Assembly: GCF_035083965.1 (NCBI RefSeq)
Contig: NC_089736.1
Span: forward strand, 5,397,501-5,461,500
Direction: 5' to 3'
DNA: 64,000 nucleotides
Origin: Branchiostoma lanceolatum
Taxonomy: Eukaryota > Chordata > Leptocardii > Amphioxiformes > Branchiostomatidae
This document shows positions 36,435 through 47,015 of the stretch, one piece after another (position 1 is the first letter of the stretch; the number at the start of each line of letters is the position of its first letter). The notes under the pieces are model-generated. The model was given only the letters and a program-made list of their open reading frames with translations. It had not been told where the DNA came from and ran no database searches. Made by a program: the position numbers and the translations under genes.

Positions 36435-37135
36435 GGTGGTCAAAGCACCTGTCCCCCTATTTGCATTTGAGAACAGAAAATTTGATTGGATTAAGTTTGA
36501 ATTTTTTTTGGAGCCAATTTAGATAGTGCATGGGTCACTGTCCTAATTTGCATAAATTTGCATATTTGGGTCTCTCCTGATTTGCATACTCAGGACTCTT
36601 TGCTATTCTTGGGACATGCACCATGTACATTGTGTTCCACCCACTTGTCACTGCCATCTGCTTAGAATAGATGTGTCATGTATTGCTGTATCAAGTTTAC
36701 TCATTCACTAAGTGTCTTCATTCCTTTTCCCTGATCAGTCTGTGCAAATGTTCTCCCGAGGAATGTCTTTTCTGGAAGACATTGGGGCGTCGAAACCCCA
36801 GTACACAAGCGCATTGACTGACAGGAAAAAGATTGAGGACACTTAGTGAATGAGTAAACTTGATACAGCAATACATGACACATCTATTCTAAGCAGATGG
36901 CAGTGACAAGTGGGTGGAACACAATGTACATGGTGCATGTCCCAAGAATAGCAAAGAGTCCTGAGTATGCAAATCAGGAGAGACCCGAATATGCAAATTT
37001 ATGCAAATTAGGACAGTGACCCATGCACTATCTAAATTGGCTCCAAAAAAAATTCAAACTTAATCCAATTAAAATTTCTGTTCTCAAATGCAAATAGCAT
37101 CTTGGCAGGTGCTTTGAACACCAGCACATCACAAA
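36435..37135. repeat. Near-perfect 700-bp palindromic core
   Basis: The 350-base arms match almost base for base: TAGATAGTGCATGGGTCACT at 36522 against AGTGACCCATGCACTATCTA near 37014, and TCTGCTTAGAATAGATGTGT against ACACATCTATTCTAAGCAGA. The spacer at about 36715-36838 contains AATGTCTTTTCTGGAAGACATT, itself a palindrome. Arm identity is much higher than in the flanking mirrored segments. Confidence 0.9.
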
Positions 37136-37694
37136 GAGAGGAATTGTGTGATCAATGGAACATATATCTCAACATTTGAAGCAGAAAGCAACTCATGACG
37201 TTTTTATGTTGTTGACCATGTAAAAAGGATGTTTAGATAAAGAAGTCTTTCATGACACGTAATTCTTAAAGGAAACTTATTTTATACTAAATAGACCCCC
37301 AGAGTGAAGTTCTTAACTGTATTGATATTACATCAATTCTTCTTCAAAATCCGGGACACGCCAAAATGCTTCTAGGAAGGAGGGCTTATTCCCTTCTGAT
37401 CACCTTAGAATTTTGGCATGGCTATGGGAGTCGCAAATTAGGTGAGAACTTGACGTTGGGGTATATTTAGCACAGTATAGTAAGTTTTCGAACCAAACCT
37501 TTTAGTTTCCTTTAAAAACTAATTATGACAGTGCATGCACCCACAATTTAATGACCTGGGCTGGCGCAGGAACACATACGGTTCGGAAACTTGTATCATT
37601 GAGTTTTGATCATACTACAGTGCATGTACAACTGTTACAACAATGGAGATATGAAAAAAAAAATAGTTAGCAGTCCAGCCTATCATTTGTAACG

Positions 37695-38378
37695 CACGAT
37701 ATTCTGCATGGCATATTTCAAAACTAAAATTTGATGAAATGGCCAAATATGCATCAGGCTAATAGATATGTTTCGCTCATATTTACATGTCAAAAAGTTT
37801 CAACAAAAGTTATATGGCGACAACACAAGCTATTCCATGAGGCCTTGCATTCTTATGCGGCGAGGAGTGTAACAGAGGGTCCCATAACTTCTAACGCAAA
37901 TTTATGTGTTTGACATTGCATTGCACCAGAGTCGCCTAACATAACCAAGGCCCACGATTTTGTGTGTGTTTTGTACAGCTTAATGCCAAGTTTGAGTGCC
38001 GTTTGTTGAATTTGGCTATTGCTTTTACACTGTGAATTGATAGCAGTACCTTTCTAGTACGTCCTGTGAATTTTTGAATAGTGGTTACAGTAACTGTAGT
38101 ATCTTACAGTAAAGTTGCAAATTTGGAAGATTGATTTGATCATTCACATTCGAATCATGGATTGACAAGTATGTGAAGGAGGGCCACCATTTTGTTGGGC
38201 GACATACGAATGATTGAAAAACGGTGATGATATAAAGTTCACAATCGCTGTATAAACAGTACAAACTTACTGCCTAAAACGCAACGCCTCATGATATAGC
38301 TTGTGCAGATGAACAAATGTGCTTTTTTTTCTTGTTGACGCTTTTCGCTATTTGAAATATGCCATGCAGAATATCGAC
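37695..38378. repeat. Foldback element (about 680 bp)
   Basis: Terminal arms: CGATATTCTGCATGGCATAT at 37697 against AAATATGCCATGCAGAATATCG ending near 38376. Inner matches include AAGCTATTCCATGAGGC (37825) against GCCTCATGATATAGCTT (38287). The middle is unpaired and not recognisably coding. Confidence 0.75.
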
Positions 38379-38679
38379 ATATCATATGTTTTCATTTAGC
38401 TTTTAGTAGTTTGTGGTCACGACAGGTTAGAGTGAGTACTAATTTTTGGTCAACTTGCATATCTCATTGTAGTACAGTACAGGCTTTGGGAATGCATCAA
38501 AGTCATGCAGGATTTTGCAAAAGGTACCCAGGGATTTTACAAGAGACTGCGGGACTACTAATTGTGTCTCATAGCCAATTTTATGGTAAGAGACTGTTTA
38601 TAATCAGGCGCTGTTAAATGGAGTCTACCATGGTTCCCAAACAGTTTTGACTTATTTCTTTGCAATTCTTAAGATCATT

Positions 38680-40028
38680 TCAAATAAACTAGGCACAAAA
38701 AGTTTGGAAACTTTACTTTGTTTGATCATATTTCCATTGTTTCTTGATCAATTTCAATGCATTATCAGTTCAGTTCAGTTCAGGTCATCCTCATACGAGG
38801 TGCCATTCACAATGCATTATACATCGTTGGAAAGCTTGTGTAATTTCCTTTCCTATGATACCCAACTCATTATAATTGAAATCTCATGGAGCGAGCACCA
38901 GGCCTGTTTACGCGAGTGGGTTGTAGAAAAAAGTGCCCAAATTTCCATGCTCGTGTCAAACACTCAGCGCAGCGCCAAACCCATTTGTGGTGGTGCCGTC
39001 TGCATCATAAGTGGAACGGTGTGTGGAGGAATGTTACGTTTACAGCTACAGGTGAGAGCAGATTTATTTCAACCGTTGGATAGATAAATGAAACTATTGG
39101 GGCGGCAAGGAGAAGCCTATGCTGACTGTTGTACAGATAGACGGACACGGTGTTTGTTGGACTCAGTGTCATGGTGAGGGGCAATACAACTGCCAGAGGA
39201 AAAACCAGGCTAATCATCCTAAGCAATCTCGATGTGTCAAGATATAGAGAAACCATTCTCCATCCAGTCACATTTCTTAGATCCTTAACTCTGCAATATG
39301 AGACTGAGTGCCATTTTGCACGTCCGTACAGATTTAGAGTCATTTCAGACCACCTCCAGGATGCAGGAATACAGAGGATATAGTGGCATTCCTGCAGCCC
39401 AGATCTCAGCACGATTGAACCCCTCTCAGACTCTGTGACCACTGATCAGCTTGGGCGAGCTGTGCATGCAATAATGATCAACAGAACAACACTGGTCGAC
39501 CTGCGACGACTCCTTGTTTAAGAATGACTAGGGACCGTGTAACAAAACTGGTGACAAGCACAAGGAGGATGTGCCTGGCTGTGGTGACAGTGCATGGCTT
39601 CTATACTCAGTATTAAGCCACCATCATAAAAGAGGCTCCTTTACGCACTTTTTTGTTTGGATGAATAGTAACCTTGGCTTTAATATTAACGTGTTATGTT
39701 GATTCAAGTTTCATCCAGATTCAAGCCACGTATTCATCCAGATTCAAGCCACGTATTCATCCAGATTCAAGCAGAAGAAAAAATACTGAATTGAGCGTTT
39801 GACTTTAGTATGGTAATCTGGGCACTTTTTTTATGTGACTCGCTCGTATAAGCAGGTCTGGTGCTCGTTGCATTAATTTACAACAGTACTAAGTTTGGTA
39901 TCATGGGAAAGAAAATTAAACAAGCTTTTCAATGATATATGAGTTATTGAAATTGATCAAGAAACAACGGAGATATGATCGACCAAATTTAAGTTTCCAA
40001 ACTTTTTGTGCCGAGTTTAGTTTGCAAA
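38680..40028. mobile_element. Tc1/mariner-like element with long terminal inverted repeats, inactive
   Basis: Left terminal repeat 38680-38918 and right 39837-40028 are inverted copies (AGGCACAAAAAGTTTGGAAA at the left end, CAAACTTTTTGTGCCGAGTT at the right end; also GAGCACCAGGCCTG against CAGGTCTGGTGCTC). About 0.9 kb lies between them, with decayed transposase sequence at 39130-39530. The element sits in the right arm of the giant palindrome and has no counterpart in the left arm, so it inserted after the inverted duplication formed. Confidence 0.8.
39130..39530 (+). pseudogene. Decayed Tc1/mariner-family transposase fragment
   Basis: Translating across frames gives pieces in the order expected of the C-terminal half of a Tc1-type DDE transposase: SVMVRGNT, SRYRETILHPV, HLQDAGIQ, then in another frame CSPDLSTIEPL, DQLGRAV and DLRRLLV. 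The catalytic-region motif SPDLxPIE is recognisable, but frameshifts and stop codons break the frame repeatedly. The N-terminal DNA-binding half was not found. It cannot encode an active enzyme. Confidence 0.7.
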
Positions 40029-40659
40029 ATCTGCTTTTAAGGTCTCACGTTAAGTGCATATTCCGAAGCCTGTACTGTACAATGCAGTATAGTATGAATA
40101 ATATCAAGTAAATGATACAGTACATGCATTCTGTATAATCTTTACCAAACTGTTTTCCTGCGTCATCAAATTGTGGATGCTAGTGCTGTCATATAGAATT
40201 AGTTTTTAAATTGCCAAGATTTGGAAGACATACTTGATATGAAACATATCTTAAATTACTGAATTTTCATTTTCACATGTCAACAACATCAAAACCATGA
40301 ATTGCTATCTGTACCGGGGAAAACGTCCATAAATCCAAAAATTTACACATTTTTGTATATAATCCAAAATGTATTTCTATTTCGCTGATTCTTTTACTCA
40401 ATTCCTCTCTTTCAAAGTCATCACACACATGCAGCTTACCTGTAGTACATTTCACTCTACAGAAAGCACAACATTGTCTTTTCCATTTTCTGTAAAGCAA
40501 TGGGACACATTGCCAATAATCATCATGTACCCAAAATATTTTCCCTGAAATCCTCTTCATCACTCATAAAATTGTTGAGAGAAATAAAGTGAAAAACACA
40601 CAAATTGATGATTCACTTGATTAATACCTTGAGTTGATGTAAATCATATACATTTGTTT

Positions 40660-41110
40660 ATTCTTGAGAAGCTCAAATCTCCATGCATGCCCTTTTTCAT
40701 TGAGGTCATGTCAGAGAAGAGGTAAGGGTAAGACAAAATATAACAGAGATATAGTTCAAATCTCCATGCATGCCCTTTTTCATTGAGGACATGTCAGAGA
40801 AGAGGTAAGAGTAAGACAAAATATAACAGAGATATAGCTCAAATCTCCATGCATGCCCTTTTTCATTGAGGACATGTCAGAGAAGAGGTAAGGGTAAGAC
40901 AAAATATAACAGATTTATTTATTCTTGACAAGCTCAAATCTCCATGCCTGCCCTTTTTCATTGAGGACATGTCAGAGAAGAGGTAAGAGTAAGACAAAAT
41001 ATAACAGATTATTTTTATTCTTGAGAAGCTCAAATCTCCATGCATGCCCTTTTTCATTGAGGTCATGTCAAAGAAGAGGTAAGAGTAAGACAAAATATAA
41101 CAGAGATATT
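40660..41110 (+). repeat. Tandem array of five units (82-95 bp)
   Basis: Each unit has CAAATCTCCATGCATGCCCT, TTTTTCATTGAGG, CATGTCAGAGAAGAGGTAAG and GTAAGACAAAATATAACAGA. Starts of the CTCCATGC block are near 40679, 40762, 40845, 40940 and 41036. Longer units carry an extra TTATTCTTGA-AAGCT piece. It occurs only in the right arm of the giant palindrome. Confidence 0.85.
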
Positions 41111-42769
41111 AACTACAAATGATCTTTATTGCACTTCACCTACCCTTCATGTATACTAGACTACAAGAGAAAGACAAGATCTTTAAGGAAGTTTGACTGT
41201 TTAATGATCATCTCGGCCAATAATGAATTATTCTATAAATTTTCTTAAACTGAGTAAAAAGGAGGATTGCACTGATCTATCATTATACAAGTACAAGAAC
41301 TGATTACTTACAAGTAATGCTCTGGAATTATACTACCAATTCAATCGTAACTCTGTGGCATATCAGTAGTTTTGGTACAGTGCTTGTACAGTGCTCTTCA
41401 TATAGCTTCTAAGTGAACAGGTTGGAACTTTGGACTAAGTCTTGTGGCTTTTATCTCCTAACAAATTTCTTACTAATCAAATTTTCATAATCCCAAAGAT
41501 GTTGTATCACTGCCAAACATGTTCGCAACTTTTTAACGTTTTATATCTGTCATTCTTTTGCATCACTGCTACATGTACTTACTAATTTTCCACAATAGTT
41601 GCATTACACTTAGATTCATCCTTAATATTTTGTTGCTTTGATACTAATTTGATGATGAACATTTTGTTTCTTTTGCCATAGACAATTTTCATTTCAGAAA
41701 AAAAATGTAAAAAAAGGTGAAGTGTAATGTAATGAAGAGGATATCAGGGAAAACAGTCGGATTGCAAATGATATCTAAGATATACCCCATTGCCATACAG
41801 AATGAAACAACAAGTGCTCTCTTCAAGGGAAATGTACTTTGTTCTCCACCATATCAGCAATAAAACATAAGTCACAACCTTAAACTAGGGATTAGTATAA
41901 GAAATGTGAATTTTTTCAGAAATGAAAACAAACAGATGGGAGGGCCAGTTTTAACAATCATGTTTGGAACTAAAATTCTGAGGATCGCAGACATGCCCTT
42001 TCCCAACATTTTTCATTGTCATTTTTAGGGATCTGCATGCATTGGGAGAACGCGACTATGCCTTGCGCTGAATCCCAGAAGACAGCGGCCACGTATTACG
42101 TTTTATTAGATCATGCCGACTAAACGCTTAGCACATATTGCACAAATTCTGTTTAACCTTAAAGCAAATGCATCGGCTTCGAGTTTCGCAAAGTCTAAAC
42201 GGTTGATTACGCTTTGCGGCAATGCAGATCCCTTTTTTGAAAGAATTCTAAAGTACAGGCCAACTCACAGTCACAGTCCGATGTTCTCTTGTCTTGTAGA
42301 TAGCTGACAGGCCCCACAGCACACACAGATAAGTCCTCAGGAACAATGCTCCTGGAATATGGACAGGAACACAGCCAAATCCTCCTGGAATATCGACAGG
42401 CACACAGGATAGCCAACAGGTCCGGCATGGTCAGGTATGCAGTTTCAGCTTCCCGTAACCTGGGGTATAAAAGAAAACTTATTCAGAAAAATCACATGCC
42501 AAATTAACATACACCAACAATATTCACATAACATTCATGTCATCAGACAATATAGGACTCATGATATTGAAAACATTTCTTACATTTCTAAAACCTGCTT
42601 AGAGTTGGGGAAAAGAGCCTATCATGCATGAATAAAAGAAGACCCCAGCCAAATTACTTTAACATTAATATTCAGTCAAAAGTAAACATAGTATGTTATG
42701 ACGGAACAACGTTTCATCACATCAAAATACAAATCTCACATAAGATATCATATGAGTTGTGAAGGTTAT

Positions 42770-43680
42770 AAGTGACTGGGTCTAAAACATTTAGTGTAGA
42801 GTTGGCAAGATAGAAATGGGAGTGTGTGTGTCCTTGACATAACATGTAAGCCTATGAAATCATACACACAACTCACAACACACTGCTCTGCTGATCAAAG
42901 TCTGCTTCTTCCTCCCAACAGGTTACAGTATAGTCTCTGGCTGGGGTCTCATCTACAAGAAAGACAAACAAAACCCAGGGTTTTGAAAGCAGCAGTTGGC
43001 CTTTCTTACAGCTAACATCTAGAATGTTTTTTGTTTGTTCTATTATGTAAAATTTATCTTAATATGTGCAAATAAACCAAACCAAACCAAACCAAGAATG
43101 TCATGCTGTATTCATATTTATCCTGACTTTTCTTCAGCTGGTCTGCCTGTTACCAACTACATGTAAGTTACAAAAAGGAGAATACGATGTTCCATGCATT
43201 GCAAAGTCCTCTTCAAGTTTAGACAATAAGTGTATAAAACCTTAGCTACATACAAGCACTACTTTGTTTTGAAAGTGTAACCGACTGAATAATAAAAGTT
43301 CTGAATGGGAACTGTGCATCTCTGGTTGTCTTACTGAAGTGTAAATGCAGAGCGAAGAATGTCTGTTGACTAAAGATTCTCATTCAGCTGTATCATGTCA
43401 CCTGTGATGTCTTGTCAGGTGTCACATGGTGGCGATAGGTACAACGGTACTGCTTCTCCTCAGGATGCACCTAACTACACAGAAATCAAAGTTAGTCTGG
43501 GGCAAAGAGGTAACACAGGGTCATTGTTAACACTAAATAACTGGAAGGAAAACTTAAGAAGGCAGATTTCTCTCACCTGATTCTTCTGTATGCTTCCCTA
43601 TGTAGGCTGTCTTGTCAGGTCTCACCTGGCCAGGATAGGTACACAGGTGCACACTAACTCTCTGGAAGACACCTGTTACA
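42770..43680. other. Spacer, no gene seen
   Basis: Holds a short CCAAA microsatellite at 43076-43095 and two loosely similar blocks with CTTGTCAGGTSTCAC near 43410 and 43612. No coding exon supported. Confidence 0.4.
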
Positions 43681-43686
43681 TTTAGA

Positions 43687-44477
43687 TACAGTAGAATCCG
43701 CTTAACTGCACCACCCATTTGTCAGCGTTTTTGGTGCAATTATCCGGCTGGTGCAATTATGCGAAATGCCCAGTTAGACCGCACCACCATGAGTGAGGGG
43801 GTGTATTGTTAGTCAGAAACACTAGCACAAAGAAAACAGAGGAAATTATTCAGTTATTAACATTATTTATTGACCCTTTGCCGAAAATAAAGAAATGACA
43901 ACGAACCTGTTTTGATTTTGCATTCTTTCATTTTTCCATGCGATCTACCGCATGACAACACACGTTGTGTTACAGGGCAGGCATTCTGAAACATCGTCAT
44001 GCCACTCATGGGATAACAGTTTCTGTGTTATATTACGTAGAGTGCAGTTGTCGATTTACGTAAATTATGTAACGTTACCGACATGAAACTAGGAATTGAA
44101 ACTAAAACTTGGTTACTGATAACGGGTGACCCACCCGGGACCTCACATACGATTCCTATCAACGTAACTGTCAATGGAGACCACCTTCTTTTGTTACTCA
44201 ACAGTTTTAAAGATATTGGCGATATTGCGCCTTTACACTGGCTGGTATCGGCTCATTTGTACCGCGTTTGCCGATTTTAGCGCACCTTTTCAGTTAACTT
44301 CTCGAGGATTTTTGAAAAAAATTGGTGCAGTTATCCGGCATTGGTGACCATGCGCGGTGCAGATATGCGGAGTCACTAACAATGCAGTGAATGGGAACCG
44401 GTTTTGGATATTGGGATTCGGTGCAATTAAATGGAAGGTGCGTTTATCCGAGGTGCAATTAAGTGGCTTCGTCTGTA
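43687..44477. mobile_element. Non-autonomous pogo/Tigger-like DNA element
   Basis: Ends are TACAGTAGAATCCGCTTAAC and, inverted, TACAGACGAAGCCACTTAA; both ends are rich in the repeated phrase GGTGCAATTATCCGG or GGTGCAATTAA. CAGTAGAAxC-type termini at a TA site, with sub-terminal repeats of the inner arm, are characteristic of pogo/Tigger-like elements. The interior (about 43800-44280) shows no intact transposase. The superfamily assignment is an inference from the termini. Confidence 0.6.
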
Positions 44478-44689
44478 TATATATTAGACACCAATACATT
44501 TTAAAGAAGAATAAGATTTTATTCATCAATAGTAAAACAGCAAACAGCTATGACAATTCCTTTACATGCTTGCTCTTGCTAAGACCTTCTTACATTAAGT
44601 GTTTAACAAGATGTCATTATAAAAACTGTAACTATGCATAAATGATGCTCTAACAGAGATATATGTAGTATGGTATTCTACTAAATGTG

Positions 44690-44945
44690 GACCCAAGGGT
44701 TGGCTCTGCTCAGACCTGTTGTGAGGGGTTGCAGACATTTTGGACGGCTACATGAAGCTAGTGGCCCCATGTATGATGGCGCTTCAGGTATAAGCCCTGA
44801 GTGTCAAACCTATGCAGGTAATAGAACCCAACACACTTAGCGAGAATAGTAGGGGTGACCTGGCAATAACACAAGCTGTAGCAAAGCCACATTACACTAC
44901 TTGCTACTTGAAAAAGCATTACACTTCAATTGAGGATGACTGCTT
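44690..44945 (+). repeat. Dispersed SINE-like repeat, copy 3
   Basis: Shares with 19955-20232, in order and orientation, CAGACCTGTTGTGAGGGGTT, GGCCCCATGTATGATGG, AGTGTCAAACCTATGCAGG and AACCCAACACACTTAGCGAG, followed by GCTGTAGCAAAGCCACATT. The 3' part (TTGAAAAAGCATTACACTTC) also matches the start of copy 1. Confidence 0.65.
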
Positions 44946-45301
44946 AACCTTTTTTTACTACAGTACTAGAAAAATATTCGAGCTGTCCTTAGTGCTGAAT
45001 TGCCGGTGGAGCCTTCCATTGTCTGGTATAAGAAAGATGGCGTACACACTCGACCAGTTACTACAGGGAGACTATCTCAACCTCCATTTGAATCAGTAAA
45101 AACACAAAAACTTACCCAAGCAGTTAAAAAAATGAAGGGGCAACAGTGTTCTTTAACAGTGTCTACTCGTACTAGAAGCACTCAACTGCAGTGTTGTTAT
45201 AAAATACTATTTTGTCCAAAAACAAGTGGAAAATGAAGCTTCTAAAGCTATAGAATGACAATTATCCAGATTAGCAGATTGCAACAATAATTTTTTCAAG
45301 A

Positions 45302-45533
45302 TCAAACCAAGATTTCGTAACACCATCCACTTTTTTTAAGTTTGTCCAATAGTTTGTTGAAAAATGTTTCCCCTGAATGCACATAATTGTGAAACTCCAG
45401 ACCTGATTTGAATGGTGCAGATAATTTTGAATGTAACCACCCTGCCCAAAGAGAGGTGCTAAAATCTTCATGTTGAAGTTTTGTTAAGTCGACATATTCC
45501 ACTCTTTGCGGAAGCCTTCTACGCGTGATATTT
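45302..45533 (-). CDS. Possible terminal exon of an unidentified small protein
   Basis: On the minus strand an acceptor (TTACTGCCAG) at 45534 precedes 77 codons open to a TGA at 45302. The peptide includes RRRLPQRVEYVDLTKLQHED and HSGETFFNKLLDKLKKSGW. Balanced amino-acid composition with alternating charged and hydrophobic residues looks more protein-like than the surrounding frames, but I recognise no family. The entry phase would be 2. It could be the last exon of a gene starting at 46454-46538, but the phases (1 and 2) require at least one more exon between. Confidence 0.3.
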
Positions 45534-46453
45534 CTGGCAGTAAGTGAGTAACATTGAAGGGTTTAATTTATGCAGACGTTCGGCACATTTCAACAGGTAG
45601 TCGCCCAGCCACGCTCAACAAAACAAAATAGAACAAAAGACTTACAAAACTGTTTTTCCGCACGGAAACTACAGCATTATTTTTTCCATGCGACTCAGCA
45701 CAGAGGAAAAACACTGAAGACAGCTCAGTGACAAGATATGCAAGAAAACAGCGCATAGGAAATGGAGTACAAACCGGCTTAAAACTTGGAGACGAGTGCG
45801 TAGCATCTACGAAACACGAAACAGTTTGTTTGTTGGAAATACATTCAACGGAATAATTTGTTGCATTACCTTTATACAATAGGAGAACGAGTCTTCCAAC
45901 ACAAGCTGACACCACGATGTCCTTCCGACATGACAGTAGACATGTTCCTTTCTTGTCCAAATTTCACTCGGTCAGGAAATGCGCAGTTTCCCCTCAAACA
46001 TCCAAAGAACGGCACAAACCACCGCAGAAACATCCCATAGGTTCGCTGCAGACGTTAAAATGGATATGTTGCGAACCAGAAGCCGAAATATTACGCCAAA
46101 AGTAGGACAGAAATCCAACCCCAAAGACGTCCGCCATGCGGTAGGGGAACGTTCGGAACACAGCTGCACCGCACCTGGCCGAACGGACTGTACCATATCT
46201 AAACCCTATACAGGGGTGCATAACAACATACATAATTTAATCAATCATTACTCTTGATAATTGACCATCGCTGGCCATTTTGTCCCAAGCAAATTGAAAT
46301 GATGTAAACAAACACACGTGTGGCAGAGCCATGGGGAGGGGGGCGTACCGCTCGAGAAATATCGCTCATTTTACCTAGTATCATTCTGTATTCAGACACA
46401 GCGCCATCCAAAACGATTACAAAGTATAGAGGACAGAATGGGACGCCACTCAC

Positions 46454-46538
46454 CTTCCAAATCGGACGCAAAATGTCTTCTATAGTCACATTTTATCGAA
46501 AGCATTCCCCTTATGACTTTTCCACCGACAGCCGCCAT
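46454..46538 (-). CDS. Possible first exon on the minus strand (mitochondrial-presequence-like start)
   Basis: ATGGCGGCTG at 46538 opens 28 codons (MAAVGGKVIRGMLSIKCDYR and further) and ends in a strong GAAG|GTGAGT donor, phase 1. The peptide is rich in basic and hydrophobic residues without acids until its end, as in a mitochondrial targeting sequence. The surroundings are locally CpG-richer than the spacer. No partner exon is proven; the candidate at 45302-45533 lies on the same strand downstream. Confidence 0.3.
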
Positions 46539-46860
46539 ATTTGGTATTTCTGAACTCTCACCAAGCGAGGCATGATGGGTATACCGGTACCCCGTTACTC
46601 CAGCCGCCTGTTTCGTTAGTCAAAAATATATAGTTCAAGGAGGCTAGTTCTTGTGAAGAAATATTTTTGATTTTTAGACACTTTATTGTTACTGGGAACT
46701 TTAGAGAAATTTCCCTGCCACGTGCTACAAGAGTGGTGTTAAAAAAACACACCGGCGACGTGAGAATTGTGCAAAGTAGGTCCTCATTTGCAAGATTTAT
46801 ATCTTACCAAGGACGATCTTGATAGATCAGATAGATCGATAGATCAGATAGATCAGATAG

Positions 46861-47015
46861 ATCGGTTATATTGTGCTATGGGTAATCAGGCATAGTACAA
46901 CTTGAATCTTTGACCTTGCCTGACCCATCCGGTTGTCCTGGCTCTGAGTCATCATCATCACGTTGTCCTGGTGATCCAGATGAACTCATGCAGCACAGTA
47001 TAACCGACTGTCGAT
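46861..47015. mobile_element. About 155-bp MITE, copy 1
   Basis: CGGTTATATTGTGCT at the left end and AGCACAGTATAACCG at the right end are inverted; the interior (CCTTGCCTGACCCATCCGGT, GTCATCATCATCACGTTGTC) is nearly identical to 49336-49500. A GATA/GATC microsatellite precedes it at 46815-46862. Confidence 0.75.

Larger units (their letters stand above)
30530..42770. repeat. Giant degraded inverted duplication (about 12 kb, core near 36777)
   Basis: Segments along the left half reappear reverse-complemented at mirrored positions in the right half: 30885-31075 with 42420-42620; 31074-31320 with 42190-42430; 31370-31700 with 41930-42190; 31760-31860 with 41750-41860; 32700-32880 with 40390-40560; 36435-36770 with 36785-37135. 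Identity is highest at the core and patchier outward. Asymmetric insertions (foldbacks at 33945-34350 and 34501-34820 on the left, a Tc1-like element and an 83-bp repeat array on the right) account for shifts in spacing. No gene was recognised in either arm. Confidence 0.85.

Noticed and set aside
39005..39442. 145-residue minus-strand open frame
   Set aside because: It is antisense to the Tc1/mariner transposase fossil, whose motifs read on the plus strand.
40925..41122. Short frames on both strands with repeated peptides (SSNLHACPFSLRT type)
   Set aside because: They follow from the 82-95-bp tandem array and are not independent genes.
45568..45960. 130-residue minus-strand open frame
   Set aside because: Part of it might be an exon (TATAAAG|GTAATG donor), but the frame continues through the donor into low-quality sequence and no similarity was recognised; kept only as a remark under the possible small gene.
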